From Henriciella sp. (GTDB lineage Bacteria > Pseudomonadota > Alphaproteobacteria > Caulobacterales > Hyphomonadaceae), in assembly GCF_029937755.1 (NCBI RefSeq), contig NZ_JAPYPG010000003.1:124001-188000 (forward strand): DNA of 64,000 nt, written 5' to 3'. The notes under the pieces are model-generated. The model worked only from the letters and a program-made list of their open reading frames with translations, was not told the origin of the DNA and searched no databases. Positions 1 through 7,010 of this stretch are shown here, piece by piece (the first letter of the stretch is position 1; every line of letters starts with the position of its first letter). The translations under genes and the position numbers were made by a program.

Positions 1-1780
1 CGATCTCGGGGACGTCTTCCAGCAGTGCCTTCTGGACCAGCAGATCGCCTTCAACGCTTCGGCCGAGATTGACCGAGGGCAGCTTGGCGGTCTGCATGAT
101 GACGGAGCCCTCATCCATGGTCGGCATGAAGGTCTTCCCGACACCCTGATAGGCCAGGACAGCGGCAACGATGCCACCGCCAGCGATGAGATAGACCGGC
201 AGCGGGAAAGCGAGGCTCCAGCGCAGGAGTCGCGCATAGACCGGCGAAATCAGCCGCATCAGGAGCGGGTCGCGCCCATGCTTCTCCGGTAGCAGATAGG
301 AGGCCAGTACCGGGATCACGGTCAGCGACAGGATCAGCGACGCGGCAAGCGCGAAGATGATCGTCGCCGCCACGGGCCGGAACAGCTTGCCCTCAAGACC
401 CTCCAGCGACAGCAAGGGCAGGAAGACGAGACAGATGATGAGCACGCCGGAGAAAACCGGCGCGGCCACTTCAGCCGTCGCCCGGAACACGGTGTGAATT
501 CGTGGCGCCGATGTTCCCTGGTCAGTGCGTCTTGCAAGATGCTCCACGGTGTTCTCCACGACCACAACGGCCGCATCGACAATCAGGCCGATGGCAATGG
601 CCAGCCCGCCAAGACTCATCAGGTTGGCCGACAGCCCAAAGCCCTGCATCGCCAGGAAGGTCATGAGCGCTGCCAGTGGCAATGTAATCGCCACGACAAG
701 GGCGGCGCGCAGATTCCCGAGAAAGAGCAGAAGCAGCACGAGGACGAGCACAATGGCTTCTGTGAGCGCCTTGCGTACAGTCGTGATGGCCCGATCAATC
801 AGTGCAGAGCGGTCATAGAAGGGCTTGATGGTCACGCCTTCCGGAAAGGAGGGCTGCAATGTATCCAGCGTCGCACGCACATCCCGGACGATCGCATTCG
901 CGTCCGCGCCGCGCAGCGACAGGACGATGCCCTGAACCGCTTCCCCCTCGCCATCCATCGTCACCGCGCCATAGCGCGTCAGACTGCCGATGCGGACATC
1001 AGCGACATCGCCGATCCGCACCAGACGGCCCTCGCGGCTGTCGATCGCGAGTTGCTCAAGATCATCCAGCGTTTCGATGGCCCCGACCGAGCGCACGATC
1101 AGGGCTTCATCCCCGACATCCACCCGGCCGGCCCCGTCATTGCGGTTACCAAGCTGGATAGCTTCGGCCAGATCCCCCGAGGAAAGACCGAGCTGCGCCA
1201 GAAGATCCGGATCAGGGCGCACTTCGAAGGTGCGCACCCGTCCGCCCAGCGCATTAACATCCGCCACGCCAGGCAAGGTTCTCAGCGCCGGTCGTATGGT
1301 CCAGTCGAGCAAGGACCGTTTTTCCTCAAGCGAGAGGCTGTCGCTTTCAATGGTGAACATGAACACGTCCGACAGCGGGGTCGAAATCGGCGCCAGGCCG
1401 CCGGACACGGTCGAGGGCAGATCACCCATGACCGAGCCCAGGCGCTCGGACACTTGCTGCCGGGCCCAGTAGATGTCCGCGCTGTCCTCGAAATCGATCG
1501 TGATGTCGGCAATCGCGTACTTCGCTGTCGAGCGCAGCACAGTCTGGCGCGGGATACCGAGAAGCTCCATCTCAAGCGGACGGATGACCCGCTGCTCGAC
1601 CTCTTCCGGGGTCATGCCCGGCGCCTTCATGACAATCTTGACCTGGGTGGTCGAGATGTCGGGAAAGGCATCAATCGGCAGGCGCATGAAGGCCAGCGCC
1701 CCGGCCAGCACCAGCAGGAGGGTTGTGGCAAGTACGAACAGGCGCTGGGTGAGCGCTCCCTGGACAATCGCGCGCAACAT
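1..1780 (-). CDS. Heavy-metal efflux RND permease, CusA/CzcA type (C-terminus beyond window)
   Basis: This is the inner-membrane proton-driven pump of a tripartite metal exporter; about 593 of the usual roughly 1,030 residues are visible. The N-terminus has the typical first transmembrane segment (about residues 12-30), then the periplasmic porter region, then a run of transmembrane helices from about residue 335. The TM4 motif reads AIAIGLIVDAAVVVVEN, the form with a single Asp known from CusA-like monovalent (Cu/Ag) pumps, rather than the DFG-x3-DG form of CzcA Zn/Co/Cd pumps. The ATG at 1780 overlaps the adaptor stop as TGATG, so the pair is translationally coupled. No outer-membrane factor gene is visible; it may lie beyond the left edge. 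The substrate is an inference. Confidence 0.93.
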   Translation of the reverse strand, partial: MLRAIVQGALTQRLFVLATTLLLVLAGALAFMRLPIDAFPDISTTQVKIVMKAPGMTPEEVEQRVIRPLEMELLGIPRQTVLRSTAKYAIADITIDFEDSADIYWARQQVSERLGSVMGDLPSTVSGGLAPISTPLSDVFMFTIESDSLSLEEKRSLLDWTIRPALRTLPGVADVNALGGRVRTFEVRPDPDLLAQLGLSSGDLAEAIQLGNRNDGAGRVDVGDEALIVRSVGAIETLDDLEQLAIDSREGRLVRIGDVADVRIGSLTRYGAVTMDGEGEAVQGIVLSLRGADANAIVRDVRATLDTLQPSFPEGVTIKPFYDRSALIDRAITTVRKALTEAIVLVLVLLLLFLGNLRAALVVAITLPLAALMTFLAMQGFGLSANLMSLGGLAIAIGLIVDAAVVVVENTVEHLARRTDQGTSAPRIHTVFRATAEVAAPVFSGVLIICLVFLPLLSLEGLEGKLFRPVAATIIFALAASLILSLTVIPVLASYLLPEKHGRDPLLMRLISPVYARLLRWSLAFPLPVYLIAGGGIVAAVLAYQGVGKTFMPTMDEGSVIMQTAKLPSVNLGRSVEGDLLVQKALLEDVPEI

Positions 1781-2850
1781 CAGCCGATCTCCTCGATGGC
1801 AAGCATCTTGAGTTCACTAAGACCGCGAATGGCTACACGGTCGCCGGCGCGGAGTGCGCCCGAGACGAGCGCGACATCAGAAGTACGGTTGGCAACCTCG
1901 ACCTCGACGGCATCGAAACCGCCCTCATCCTCACGGAAGACATATGTCTTGTCTTCGATGGCCACGACGGCCGCCGAGGGCACGGACATCACCCCGGCTT
2001 CCTCATACGTTTTCTCCAGCTGCACCCGGATCAGGGCGCCTTGATAGGCATTGAAATCCGCCGGAATTTCCGCATAGGCCGAGGCTGACCGTGTCATCGG
2101 ATCGATTGTTTCGGGGTTCACAACGATTGCGCCGGTCCCACCCGATTCATAACGAACCGTATCGCCCACGGAGATGCTCCCCAGAAGCCGGGCCGGAACC
2201 TGGATCTCGGCCCAGAGCCGGCCTTCTGCCGAAAGAAAGGCCAGCGGGCTCAAGGCGTTCACCGTCTCGCCGACACCCGCCTGTACGCTGTCGACACGGC
2301 CATCCGCAAAGGTACGCACATTGATCTGCGTGGTGCCGGACGAGCTGGTCTGGATGTTATCCGGCATGCGCGCGGCGAGATCGCGGACGGTGGCCTGTGC
2401 ACTGGCTGCGCGCGCCTCGGCAGCTTCCAGGTCTGTACGCGCGCCAACGCCGGCTTCCACCAGCTGCTGCTGCCGGACCAGCGACTGCTCAGCCGCCCGG
2501 GCTTGCGCGCGGGCTTCACTGAGGCGCGCCCGTGTCTCGCTGAAGTCCTGGCTTTCTATGACTGCGACGAGATCGCCTGCCTTGATGTGCTGCCCCGGCG
2601 CCACGCCCAGTTTCGTTACCGTCCCTGCAAATGGCGTGGTAAGGGTAAACGTATCCGACCGGGCGCGGACTACCGTCGCAGCCAGGCTTGCCACTGACAC
2701 GGTCTCGGCTGGTTCGACCTTCCCAAGCTGGATCCCGAGACGCTCGACCTGGATCGGGTCAAGCGCGACAGTCTGGGCGAGGGAGGGACCATTCGCCCCG
2801 GCCGCCGCCAGGGCGGCCATGAACAGGGTTCGGCGAAAGAGTGAAGGCAT
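1780..2850 (-). CDS. Efflux RND periplasmic adaptor subunit (membrane-fusion protein)
   Basis: This is the HlyD/CusB-type adaptor that links the RND pump to an outer-membrane channel. From the ATG at 2850 it is 356 residues, with a cleavable signal peptide (MPSLFRRT then an Ala-rich core ending SLA-Q), a lipoyl half-motif, an alpha-helical hairpin (about residues 95-150, rich in Ala/Arg/Glu), and beta-barrel and membrane-proximal domains. A GTG at 2868 would add six residues, but GGAAAG lies about 7 nt before the 2850 ATG. It lacks the Met/His-rich N-terminal extension of some CusB proteins. It shares its promoter region with the divergent two-component system. Confidence 0.9.
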   Translation of the reverse strand: MPSLFRRTLFMAALAAAGANGPSLAQTVALDPIQVERLGIQLGKVEPAETVSVASLAATVVRARSDTFTLTTPFAGTVTKLGVAPGQHIKAGDLVAVIESQDFSETRARLSEARAQARAAEQSLVRQQQLVEAGVGARTDLEAAEARAASAQATVRDLAARMPDNIQTSSSGTTQINVRTFADGRVDSVQAGVGETVNALSPLAFLSAEGRLWAEIQVPARLLGSISVGDTVRYESGGTGAIVVNPETIDPMTRSASAYAEIPADFNAYQGALIRVQLEKTYEEAGVMSVPSAAVVAIEDKTYVFREDEGGFDAVEVEVANRTSDVALVSGALRAGDRVAIRGLSELKMLAIEEIG

Positions 2851-2916
2851 GGCGGGCTTTCCAGTCACGAATGTGTACCGGTGCGCCTAGCAGGCCGACC
2901 TGATCCGATATTGAAT

Positions 2917-2983
2917 GGAAGCTGAAATGAAGCTGAATTCGGTGAAATACAGCGCCAGGCTATGCGTTCAGCTGAATTTCAGC
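2917..2983. promoter_or_regulatory. Paired GCTGAA repeats, probable response-regulator operator
   Basis: GAAGCTGAA occurs at 2918-2926 and 2929-2937 on the + strand, an 11-nt period. The hexamer TTCAGC (GCTGAA on the other strand) occurs at 2967-2972 and 2978-2983, again with an 11-nt period. OmpR-family regulators usually bind tandem half-sites one helical turn apart, so two oppositely facing sites in a divergent promoter region suit control of both the pump operon and the regulator's own operon. The link to the neighbouring regulator is an inference. Confidence 0.6.
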
Positions 2984-3030
2984 CTTGTCCGGTAAAGGCT
3001 CCGGCGATGCTTTAGAGAAAGGATGAGGCC

Positions 3031-3684
3031 ATCAAGCTCCTGCTTGTCGAGGACGATGAAAACCTTGCAGCCCGCCTGACCCGCGGATTGCAACAAGCAG
3101 GTTTTGTCGTCGAACACGCCAGCGACGGCCCCGATGGCTATGAAATGGGCCTCGATGCCAGCTATGATGCGATTATTCTGGATCTCGGCCTGCCCGGCGA
3201 AGACGGCTTGAGCGTGCTGTCGAAATGGCGCACCGGCGGGCTCTCCACACCCATTCTCATCCTGACAGCCCGCGGGACATGGGCCGAAAAGGTCGAAGGA
3301 CTGAACCTCGGGGCGGACGATTACCTGACAAAGCCATTCCACCTTCCGGAACTCACAGCCCGGCTGAACGCGCTGCTGCGCCGGGGCGCAGGTGCCGCGA
3401 CTGCCCTGCTGTCGCATAACGGGCTGACCCTCAATCCGAGCACCGGCGAAGTGCATCTTGATGGAGCGCTGGTCGAGCTGACCGCACTGGAGTTCAGAAT
3501 GCTGCGTTATCTGATGCACCGCCCGCGCCACGTCGTTTCCCAGAGCGAACTGACCGAACATCTCTACAGTCTGGACGACATGCGTGGATCGAACACAATC
3601 GAGGTCTATATCAGCCGCCTGCGCCGGAAGATCGGGGCAGACCGGATCAAGACGGTCCGCGGGCTGGGATACAGGTTCGGATGA
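3031..3684 (+). CDS. OmpR-family response regulator (non-canonical or damaged start)
   Basis: This is a two-component transcription factor with a receiver domain (acidic E7-D8-D9, phospho-acceptor D51, T79, K101) and a C-terminal winged helix (about residues 125-217). The receiver's first strand (IKLLLVEDD) is encoded from 3031, but this frame has no ATG, GTG or TTG before TTG 3088 and is closed upstream by TAG at 3013. The codon where ATG is expected is ATC (3031), with AAAGGA 7 nt before it. An alternative is the out-of-frame ATG at 3023, which would need an indel. The stop lies 4 nt before the kinase ATG. It probably controls the adjacent metal pump. Confidence 0.85.
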   Translation: MKLLLVEDDENLAARLTRGLQQAGFVVEHASDGPDGYEMGLDASYDAIILDLGLPGEDGLSVLSKWRTGGLSTPILILTARGTWAEKVEGLNLGADDYLTKPFHLPELTARLNALLRRGAGAATALLSHNGLTLNPSTGEVHLDGALVELTALEFRMLRYLMHRPRHVVSQSELTEHLYSLDDMRGSNTIEVYISRLRRKIGADRIKTVRGLGYRFG

Positions 3685-3688
3685 CGCC

Positions 3689-5050
3689 ATGAAGTCTTCT
3701 TCTTCGCTCCGGATACGTCTCATCCTGGCCGCCCTGATCTGGGTCGCGGCAGGCATGGTCGCCGCCTATTTCCTGCTCTCCTCGATATTTCGCTATCATG
3801 CGGAAACACAATTCTATCACGAGCTGGACGTGCACGTTGAAGAGCTCCAGGGCCTGGCCAGCTGGGAGGATCGCGACGTCAGCCTGGTCAGCCCGTTCAG
3901 CGATCCACGCTATGATGTTCCCCGGTCCGGCTATTACTGGCAGATCCAGCGCGGCGAGGATGTTGCCCTGCGCAGCCCATCGCTGGGCAATTCCGCCCTG
4001 ATCATGCCGGAGGACCGGCCGGAGGTTGGCGTCCTGCCTCATCGCCACAGGGTCGAGGGGCCAACCGGGACCGCCTTCGTCGCCGAACGGCTTGAGCGTG
4101 CCGGCGATGGCGAAGTCCTGCGCTTCATCGTCGGGACGGACAAACGCGAACTCGACGCGATGGTGAGCAGTTTCAACCGGATCCTCATGCTGGCACTCGC
4201 AGGTCTGGGAATACTGCTCCTGGCTGCGGCGGCCGGGCTTGTCTCTCTTGGCCTTGCCCCCTTCGGCCGTCTGGCAAAATCGCTGCGGCAGCTGCGCGCG
4301 GGGGAGACAATGTCGGTTGAAGGCGATTTCCCGCGTGAGGTGCGCCCCCTTGTCGATGAGCTCAACGCCCTGCTGGAAACCGGACGGGAGAATCTCAAAC
4401 AGGCCCGTGTCCAGGCAGGAAATCTGGCCCACGGGCTGCGTGGGTCGCTTAGCGTGATCGCGGATGAGGCCGGCCAACTCGCCGAAACACCAACCTGCCA
4501 GACAGCCTCCGGCACAATCCTGGAAGAGACGCGGCGCATGCAGCGTCATATAGATCACCACATCGCGCGGGCGCGGGCCGCGGCAGTTGCGAGAATGCCA
4601 GGCGTGCGCACGCCGCTCGCCGAAGCGGTCCAGGCATTGGCTGCCGCAATGCGTCGTATAAATGCCAATAGCCCCGTGAGGCTGACGCTTGACGTCCCAG
4701 AGAACCTTTATGTCGCTTGCGATCCGCAGGACTTCAGTGAAATCCTCGGTAATCTCGTCGAAAACGCTTACCGCTACGCCCGTCGTTCGGTGCATGTCTC
4801 CGCGCGCTTCGATGAAGACGGCGAGATGATCAGCCTGCGAGTGGAAGATGACGGACCGGGGCTGCCGATCGAGGCCCACCAGGTCGTGCTTCAACCGGGC
4901 GCGCGCTGGGACGAAGCCCGATCAGGTTCAGGACTGGGGCTCGCGATCGTCAATGAGATGGTGTCACTCTATGGCGGACAGACCAAACTTGAAGATGCGT
5001 CTCAAGGCGGGTTGCGGGTTCATTTATTGTTGCCTGGAGGAAAGGCATGA
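3689..5050 (+). CDS. Sensor histidine kinase, partner of the adjacent regulator
   Basis: This membrane kinase has 453 residues from the ATG at 3689. TM1 is at about residues 8-31, followed by a periplasmic sensor domain and TM2 at about 164-187, then a HAMP-like linker. The phospho-acceptor is H248 in NLAHGLRGSL; the usual Pro after the H-box is absent, as in some PhoQ-like kinases. The N box (ENAYRYA), G1 (EDDGPGL) and G2 (GSGLGLAIV) of the ATPase domain are intact. It lies 4 nt after the regulator gene, so one operon is expected. The ligand is unknown; a metal is likely from the divergent efflux genes. Confidence 0.9.
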   Translation: MKSSSSLRIRLILAALIWVAAGMVAAYFLLSSIFRYHAETQFYHELDVHVEELQGLASWEDRDVSLVSPFSDPRYDVPRSGYYWQIQRGEDVALRSPSLGNSALIMPEDRPEVGVLPHRHRVEGPTGTAFVAERLERAGDGEVLRFIVGTDKRELDAMVSSFNRILMLALAGLGILLLAAAAGLVSLGLAPFGRLAKSLRQLRAGETMSVEGDFPREVRPLVDELNALLETGRENLKQARVQAGNLAHGLRGSLSVIADEAGQLAETPTCQTASGTILEETRRMQRHIDHHIARARAAAVARMPGVRTPLAEAVQALAAAMRRINANSPVRLTLDVPENLYVACDPQDFSEILGNLVENAYRYARRSVHVSARFDEDGEMISLRVEDDGPGLPIEAHQVVLQPGARWDEARSGSGLGLAIVNEMVSLYGGQTKLEDASQGGLRVHLLLPGGKA

Positions 5051-5160
5051 TGACACCGGAGCGCAACGCTTAAAAATGCTCAATCGTTGGACAATGGGAC
5101 GAATTGCGATGCGCACGGCGCACTCTCTACACCCCCAGCATGCGTGCTAGCAGGAGTGGT

Positions 5161-5207
5161 AATGGTGCCGGCAGAGGGACTTGAACCCCCGACCCCCTGA
5201 TTACAAA
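5161..5207. repeat. Distal attachment-site copy: 3' fragment of tRNA-Thr
   Basis: These 47 bp match 6275-6321 exactly and, on the minus strand, contain the anticodon-loop to CCA part of tRNA-Thr without its 5' half. A duplicated tRNA 3' end is the usual trace of tyrosine-recombinase integration. It marks the far end of the inserted DNA and is not a functional tRNA. Confidence 0.9.
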
Positions 5208-5244
5208 CATTGTGGTAGTCGTTTATTTTCAGTGGGTTAGAGAA

Positions 5245-5277
5245 CTTTTGTCTCTCTTTTGTCTCTCTTTTGTCTCT
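5245..5277. repeat. Three tandem copies of CTTTTGTCTCT
   Basis: The 11-mer is repeated exactly at 5245-5255, 5256-5266 and 5267-5277, starting 38 bp inside the left attachment copy. The same 11-mer recurs near the other end in the same orientation. Short direct repeats flanking a core site are typical of integrase arm-binding sites; that role is an inference. The repeats begin 27 bp downstream of the stop of the membrane-protein gene. Confidence 0.7.
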
Positions 5278-5303
5278 CTTTTTGGGCGAGAAAGTATGGG
5301 TGG

Positions 5304-5819
5304 CTATGATCGGAAATCCATTGAGTATGACGTCTTAACGGTGTCAGTTTTGTTAGTGCGCGGATCGTAGAAAATTGCTTTGACGCTGATCTCTGTTGCG
5401 AAATCGTCCAGTGATCGTTTTGCGAATGGAGCGTCCAATTCAAGTTGAAGGTGCTCTTTGCCAGCGACGGTGTCGCCACCTCTATACGAGGCTTTGCCAT
5501 GGGTATGAATATACCAGAGCCGATCAGGTGAATGACTAACCTTACTTGTTTCGAACTTCATGTCGGAGAACTCCACCATGATCGATCGAAGCACGAGGGG
5601 GTAAGTTCGCCTGTTCCAGAACTCGACCGGCAAAACGATGTGATAAAGCTCAGGAGTATCGCCCCCTCCCCTCATCCCGTGGCCAGGGACAAAAACAAGT
5701 GGCTTCCACCCAAAGTTCTGGCGATAAGAAAACCGCAGCGATACGACCGCTACGGTTATGCCCGTTAACGTCAGCGTGACGTAGGCAATGAATTGGGCGA
5801 TGGCGAGTTCGAGGGGCAA
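5304..5819 (-). CDS. Unknown one-pass membrane protein of the tRNA-Thr element
   Basis: This gene encodes 171 residues of a family I do not recognise. An N-terminal hydrophobic segment (about residues 5-28) is followed by a roughly 140-residue, probably beta-rich domain with GHGMRGGGDTPELYH and later YIHTHGKASYRGGDT. It begins with TTG at 5819, supported by AAGGA 6 nt upstream. Base composition is lower in GC than in the neighbours, as expected for imported DNA. It lies downstream of the Acb2/Tad1-like gene in the same direction (44 nt gap), so the two may be co-transcribed cargo. A defence, anti-defence or membrane role is possible but unproven. Confidence 0.7.
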   Translation of the reverse strand: MPLELAIAQFIAYVTLTLTGITVAVVSLRFSYRQNFGWKPLVFVPGHGMRGGGDTPELYHIVLPVEFWNRRTYPLVLRSIMVEFSDMKFETSKVSHSPDRLWYIHTHGKASYRGGDTVAGKEHLQLELDAPFAKRSLDDFATEISVKAIFYDPRTNKTDTVKTSYSMDFRS

Positions 5820-5863
5820 TTCGTTTCCTTAGAAAGTGTGCGACGGAGAATTGATAAACGATA

Positions 5864-6115
5864 TCAGTCGTTTTTTGTAATACCCTTGTTTAACCAGAAT
5901 GCTGACTCCTCAAGCTTCGTCAGAGCCAGGGAAAGTCCTCGGCATGATGGAACTTTGGAGTGCAACTCTGCAGCCAAGACCTCAAACTTATCGCGGAACT
6001 CTTGCATGAGTTCTTTTTGCTCTTCGGTTGGTTGAATGTATTGGAATGACATAGAGAAATGGTGCGCCATTAGCAGCGCGGAGAGATCTGCGATCTCTGA
6101 GTCATAATAGCACAT
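5864..6115 (-). CDS. Acb2/Tad1-like hairpin protein, putative anti-CBASS nucleotide sponge
   Basis: This is a small, helix-rich protein, 83 residues from ATG 6115; starts at 6052 (62 aa) or TTG 6157 (97 aa) are also possible. The C-terminal 60 residues (FQYIQPTEEQ, then VPSCRGLSLALTKLEES and FWLNKGI) match my recollection of the phage Acb2/Tad1 hairpin family, which often shows SRExSLALTKLEEAxxWAN near the end. Members of that family bind cyclic oligonucleotides made by CBASS or Thoeris defence and so blunt immunity. The assignment rests on motif memory, not a search. It lies inside the tRNA-Thr element, in keeping with a phage or satellite origin. Confidence 0.6.
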   Translation of the reverse strand: MCYYDSEIADLSALLMAHHFSMSFQYIQPTEEQKELMQEFRDKFEVLAAELHSKVPSCRGLSLALTKLEESAFWLNKGITKND

Positions 6116-6125
6116 GATCCCGAAT

Positions 6126-6147
6126 CCGTTGTCTCTCTTTTGTCTCT
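6126..6147. repeat. Second cluster of the 11-bp repeat at the tRNA-proximal end
   Basis: One exact CTTTTGTCTCT (6137-6147) is preceded directly by an imperfect copy, CCGTTGTCTCT (6126-6136), in the same orientation and phase as the triple repeat at 5245-5277. The cluster lies about 128 bp inside the right attachment copy. Matching repeats at both ends suggest integrase arm sites or another mobility protein's binding sites. Confidence 0.65.
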
Positions 6148-6274
6148 CTGGGGACAACTGTTCGGATATGTCGCACCTTGTTTTTATTGGGGCTTTTCAG
6201 GACTCTAGGCGAATCGAGGCGCGGAACACCTGATTAAGTGCTTGCATTTCTAATGCCTTGTTTTCACGCATGAA

Positions 6275-6321
6275 AATGGTGCCGGCAGAGGGACTTGAAC
6301 CCCCGACCCCCTGATTACAAA
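6275..6321. repeat. tRNA-proximal attachment-site copy (47 bp)
   Basis: This is the exact partner of 5161-5207, lying within the intact tRNA-Thr gene from the anticodon loop through CCA plus two bases. Identity ends at 6322 (T here, C in the other copy) and before 6275, which sets the size of the duplicated core. Confidence 0.9.
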
Positions 6322-6352
6322 TCAGGTGCTCTACCAGCTGAGCTATACCGGC
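6277..6352 (-). tRNA. tRNA-Thr (anticodon UGU)
   Basis: A full cloverleaf can be drawn on the minus strand. The 5' GCCGGTA pairs with TGCCGGC (one G-T wobble). The D arm is AGCTCAGCTGGTAGAGC, the anticodon stem CTGAT/ATCAG encloses loop TTTGTAA with anticodon TGT, the T arm contains GGTTCAAGTCC, and CCA is encoded at 6279-6277. Its 3' part is the attachment site of the adjacent element, and the gene remains complete after insertion. Confidence 0.97.
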
Positions 6353-6493
6353 GACGATGCCCCTTTAAGCCGCGAGGGCGGACAGGGCAAGATTCCTTTG
6401 TAAGATCACCACACCGCCACATTTGAACCGGTTCGTGGCACCTTTTCGCCCTCGCGGCGTTGTTCCTTCAGTATCGCAAGAAGGAGCAATACA

Positions 6494-6946
6494 ATGAGCA
6501 AGTCCATCATCACTGCCTGCGCCGCGATCACTGCATTCTCGCTTCCGGCTTTCGCCGACGACGCACGCACGCCGCCGACGACCCCGTACTATGCACCGGC
6601 CACCCAGGCCTGCGAAGAGGTCAACCTTACGATCTACTTCGAGCCCGGCACAGCCGACCTCACCCCCTTTGCCCGCGATGCCATCCGGGAGACCCGTGAA
6701 CAGCTGAGCGGCTGCTCGGTAACGTCCATTGATGGCACGGCCACGGCCAATGATGCCGATACGGATGCCGACAAGCTGACGCTGGCCGATGCGCGCCGCG
6801 CCGAGGTGATGAAGGCGCTCGCTGCTCATGGCATCCGCTCAGCGCAAACGAACCTCAAGACCAATATCTCGGCCTCGGAAAAAGAAGCCATCATGGCCCG
6901 CAATGTCGGCCTGACGCTTGAGACGACACCTGCACAGGTCGGCTAG
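6494..6946 (+). CDS. Exported OmpA-like domain protein
   Basis: This encodes 150 residues with a clear signal peptide (MSKSIITACAAITAFSLPAFA, cleavage about residue 21). The rest resembles a compact OmpA/MotB-type fold: VNLTIYFEPGTADLT opens the domain and ARRAEVMKALAAHGI closes it. The usual peptidoglycan-binding Asp and Arg positions are only partly convincing, so anchoring to the cell wall is an inference. AAGGAG lies 7 nt before the ATG. The gene stands alone between the tRNA and a strong terminator, so it is probably monocistronic. Confidence 0.75.
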   Translation: MSKSIITACAAITAFSLPAFADDARTPPTTPYYAPATQACEEVNLTIYFEPGTADLTPFARDAIRETREQLSGCSVTSIDGTATANDADTDADKLTLADARRAEVMKALAAHGIRSAQTNLKTNISASEKEAIMARNVGLTLETTPAQVG

Positions 6947-6975
6947 ACCGGCAGCAGAGAATTCAAAGAAACGAC

Positions 6976-7006
6976 CCCCGGCGCGGCCCCTCCGCGCCGG
7001 GGTTTT
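6976..7006 (+). terminator. Rho-independent terminator
   Basis: A perfect 11-bp GC-rich stem (CCCCGGCGCGG at 6976-6986 with its complement at 6992-7002) around a 5-nt loop is followed by TTTT. It lies 30 nt after the OmpA-like gene and just before the converging DUF1761 gene, so it may serve both. Confidence 0.9.
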
Positions 7007-7010
7007 CGTG

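Larger units (their letters stand above)
5161..6321. mobile_element. Small integrase-less element integrated in tRNA-Thr
   Basis: The DNA between two copies of a 47-bp tRNA-Thr 3' segment (unit length 1,114 bp) is visibly AT-richer than both flanks and uses different codons. It holds two minus-strand genes (a one-pass membrane protein and an Acb2/Tad1-like small protein), tandem 11-bp repeats near each end, and no integrase, excisionase or transposase. The intact tRNA at the right end fits insertion on its 3' side. It is either a non-autonomous element moved by an integrase in trans or the remnant of a larger island. Confidence 0.8.

Noticed and set aside
494-2044. 516-residue plus-strand open frame opposite the RND pump
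   Set aside because: Its reverse strand encodes a clear RND pump and adaptor; low-complexity, His/Arg/Gln-rich translation is typical of antisense frames in GC-rich DNA.
3584-3688. N-terminal extension of the histidine kinase
   Set aside because: The extra residues are the regulator's winged-helix region read in another frame; the kinase ATG at 3689 begins a normal signal-anchor.
5161-5207. A second tRNA-Thr gene
   Set aside because: Only the 3' part from the anticodon loop on is present; no acceptor 5' strand or D arm.
5245-5277. CRISPR-like array
   Set aside because: The repeats are 11 bp in direct tandem with no spacers and no cas genes are near.
5237-5500. 87-residue frame at the left end of the tRNA element
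   Set aside because: Overlaps the better-supported 171-residue gene in another frame; its C-terminus is only the translated tandem repeats.
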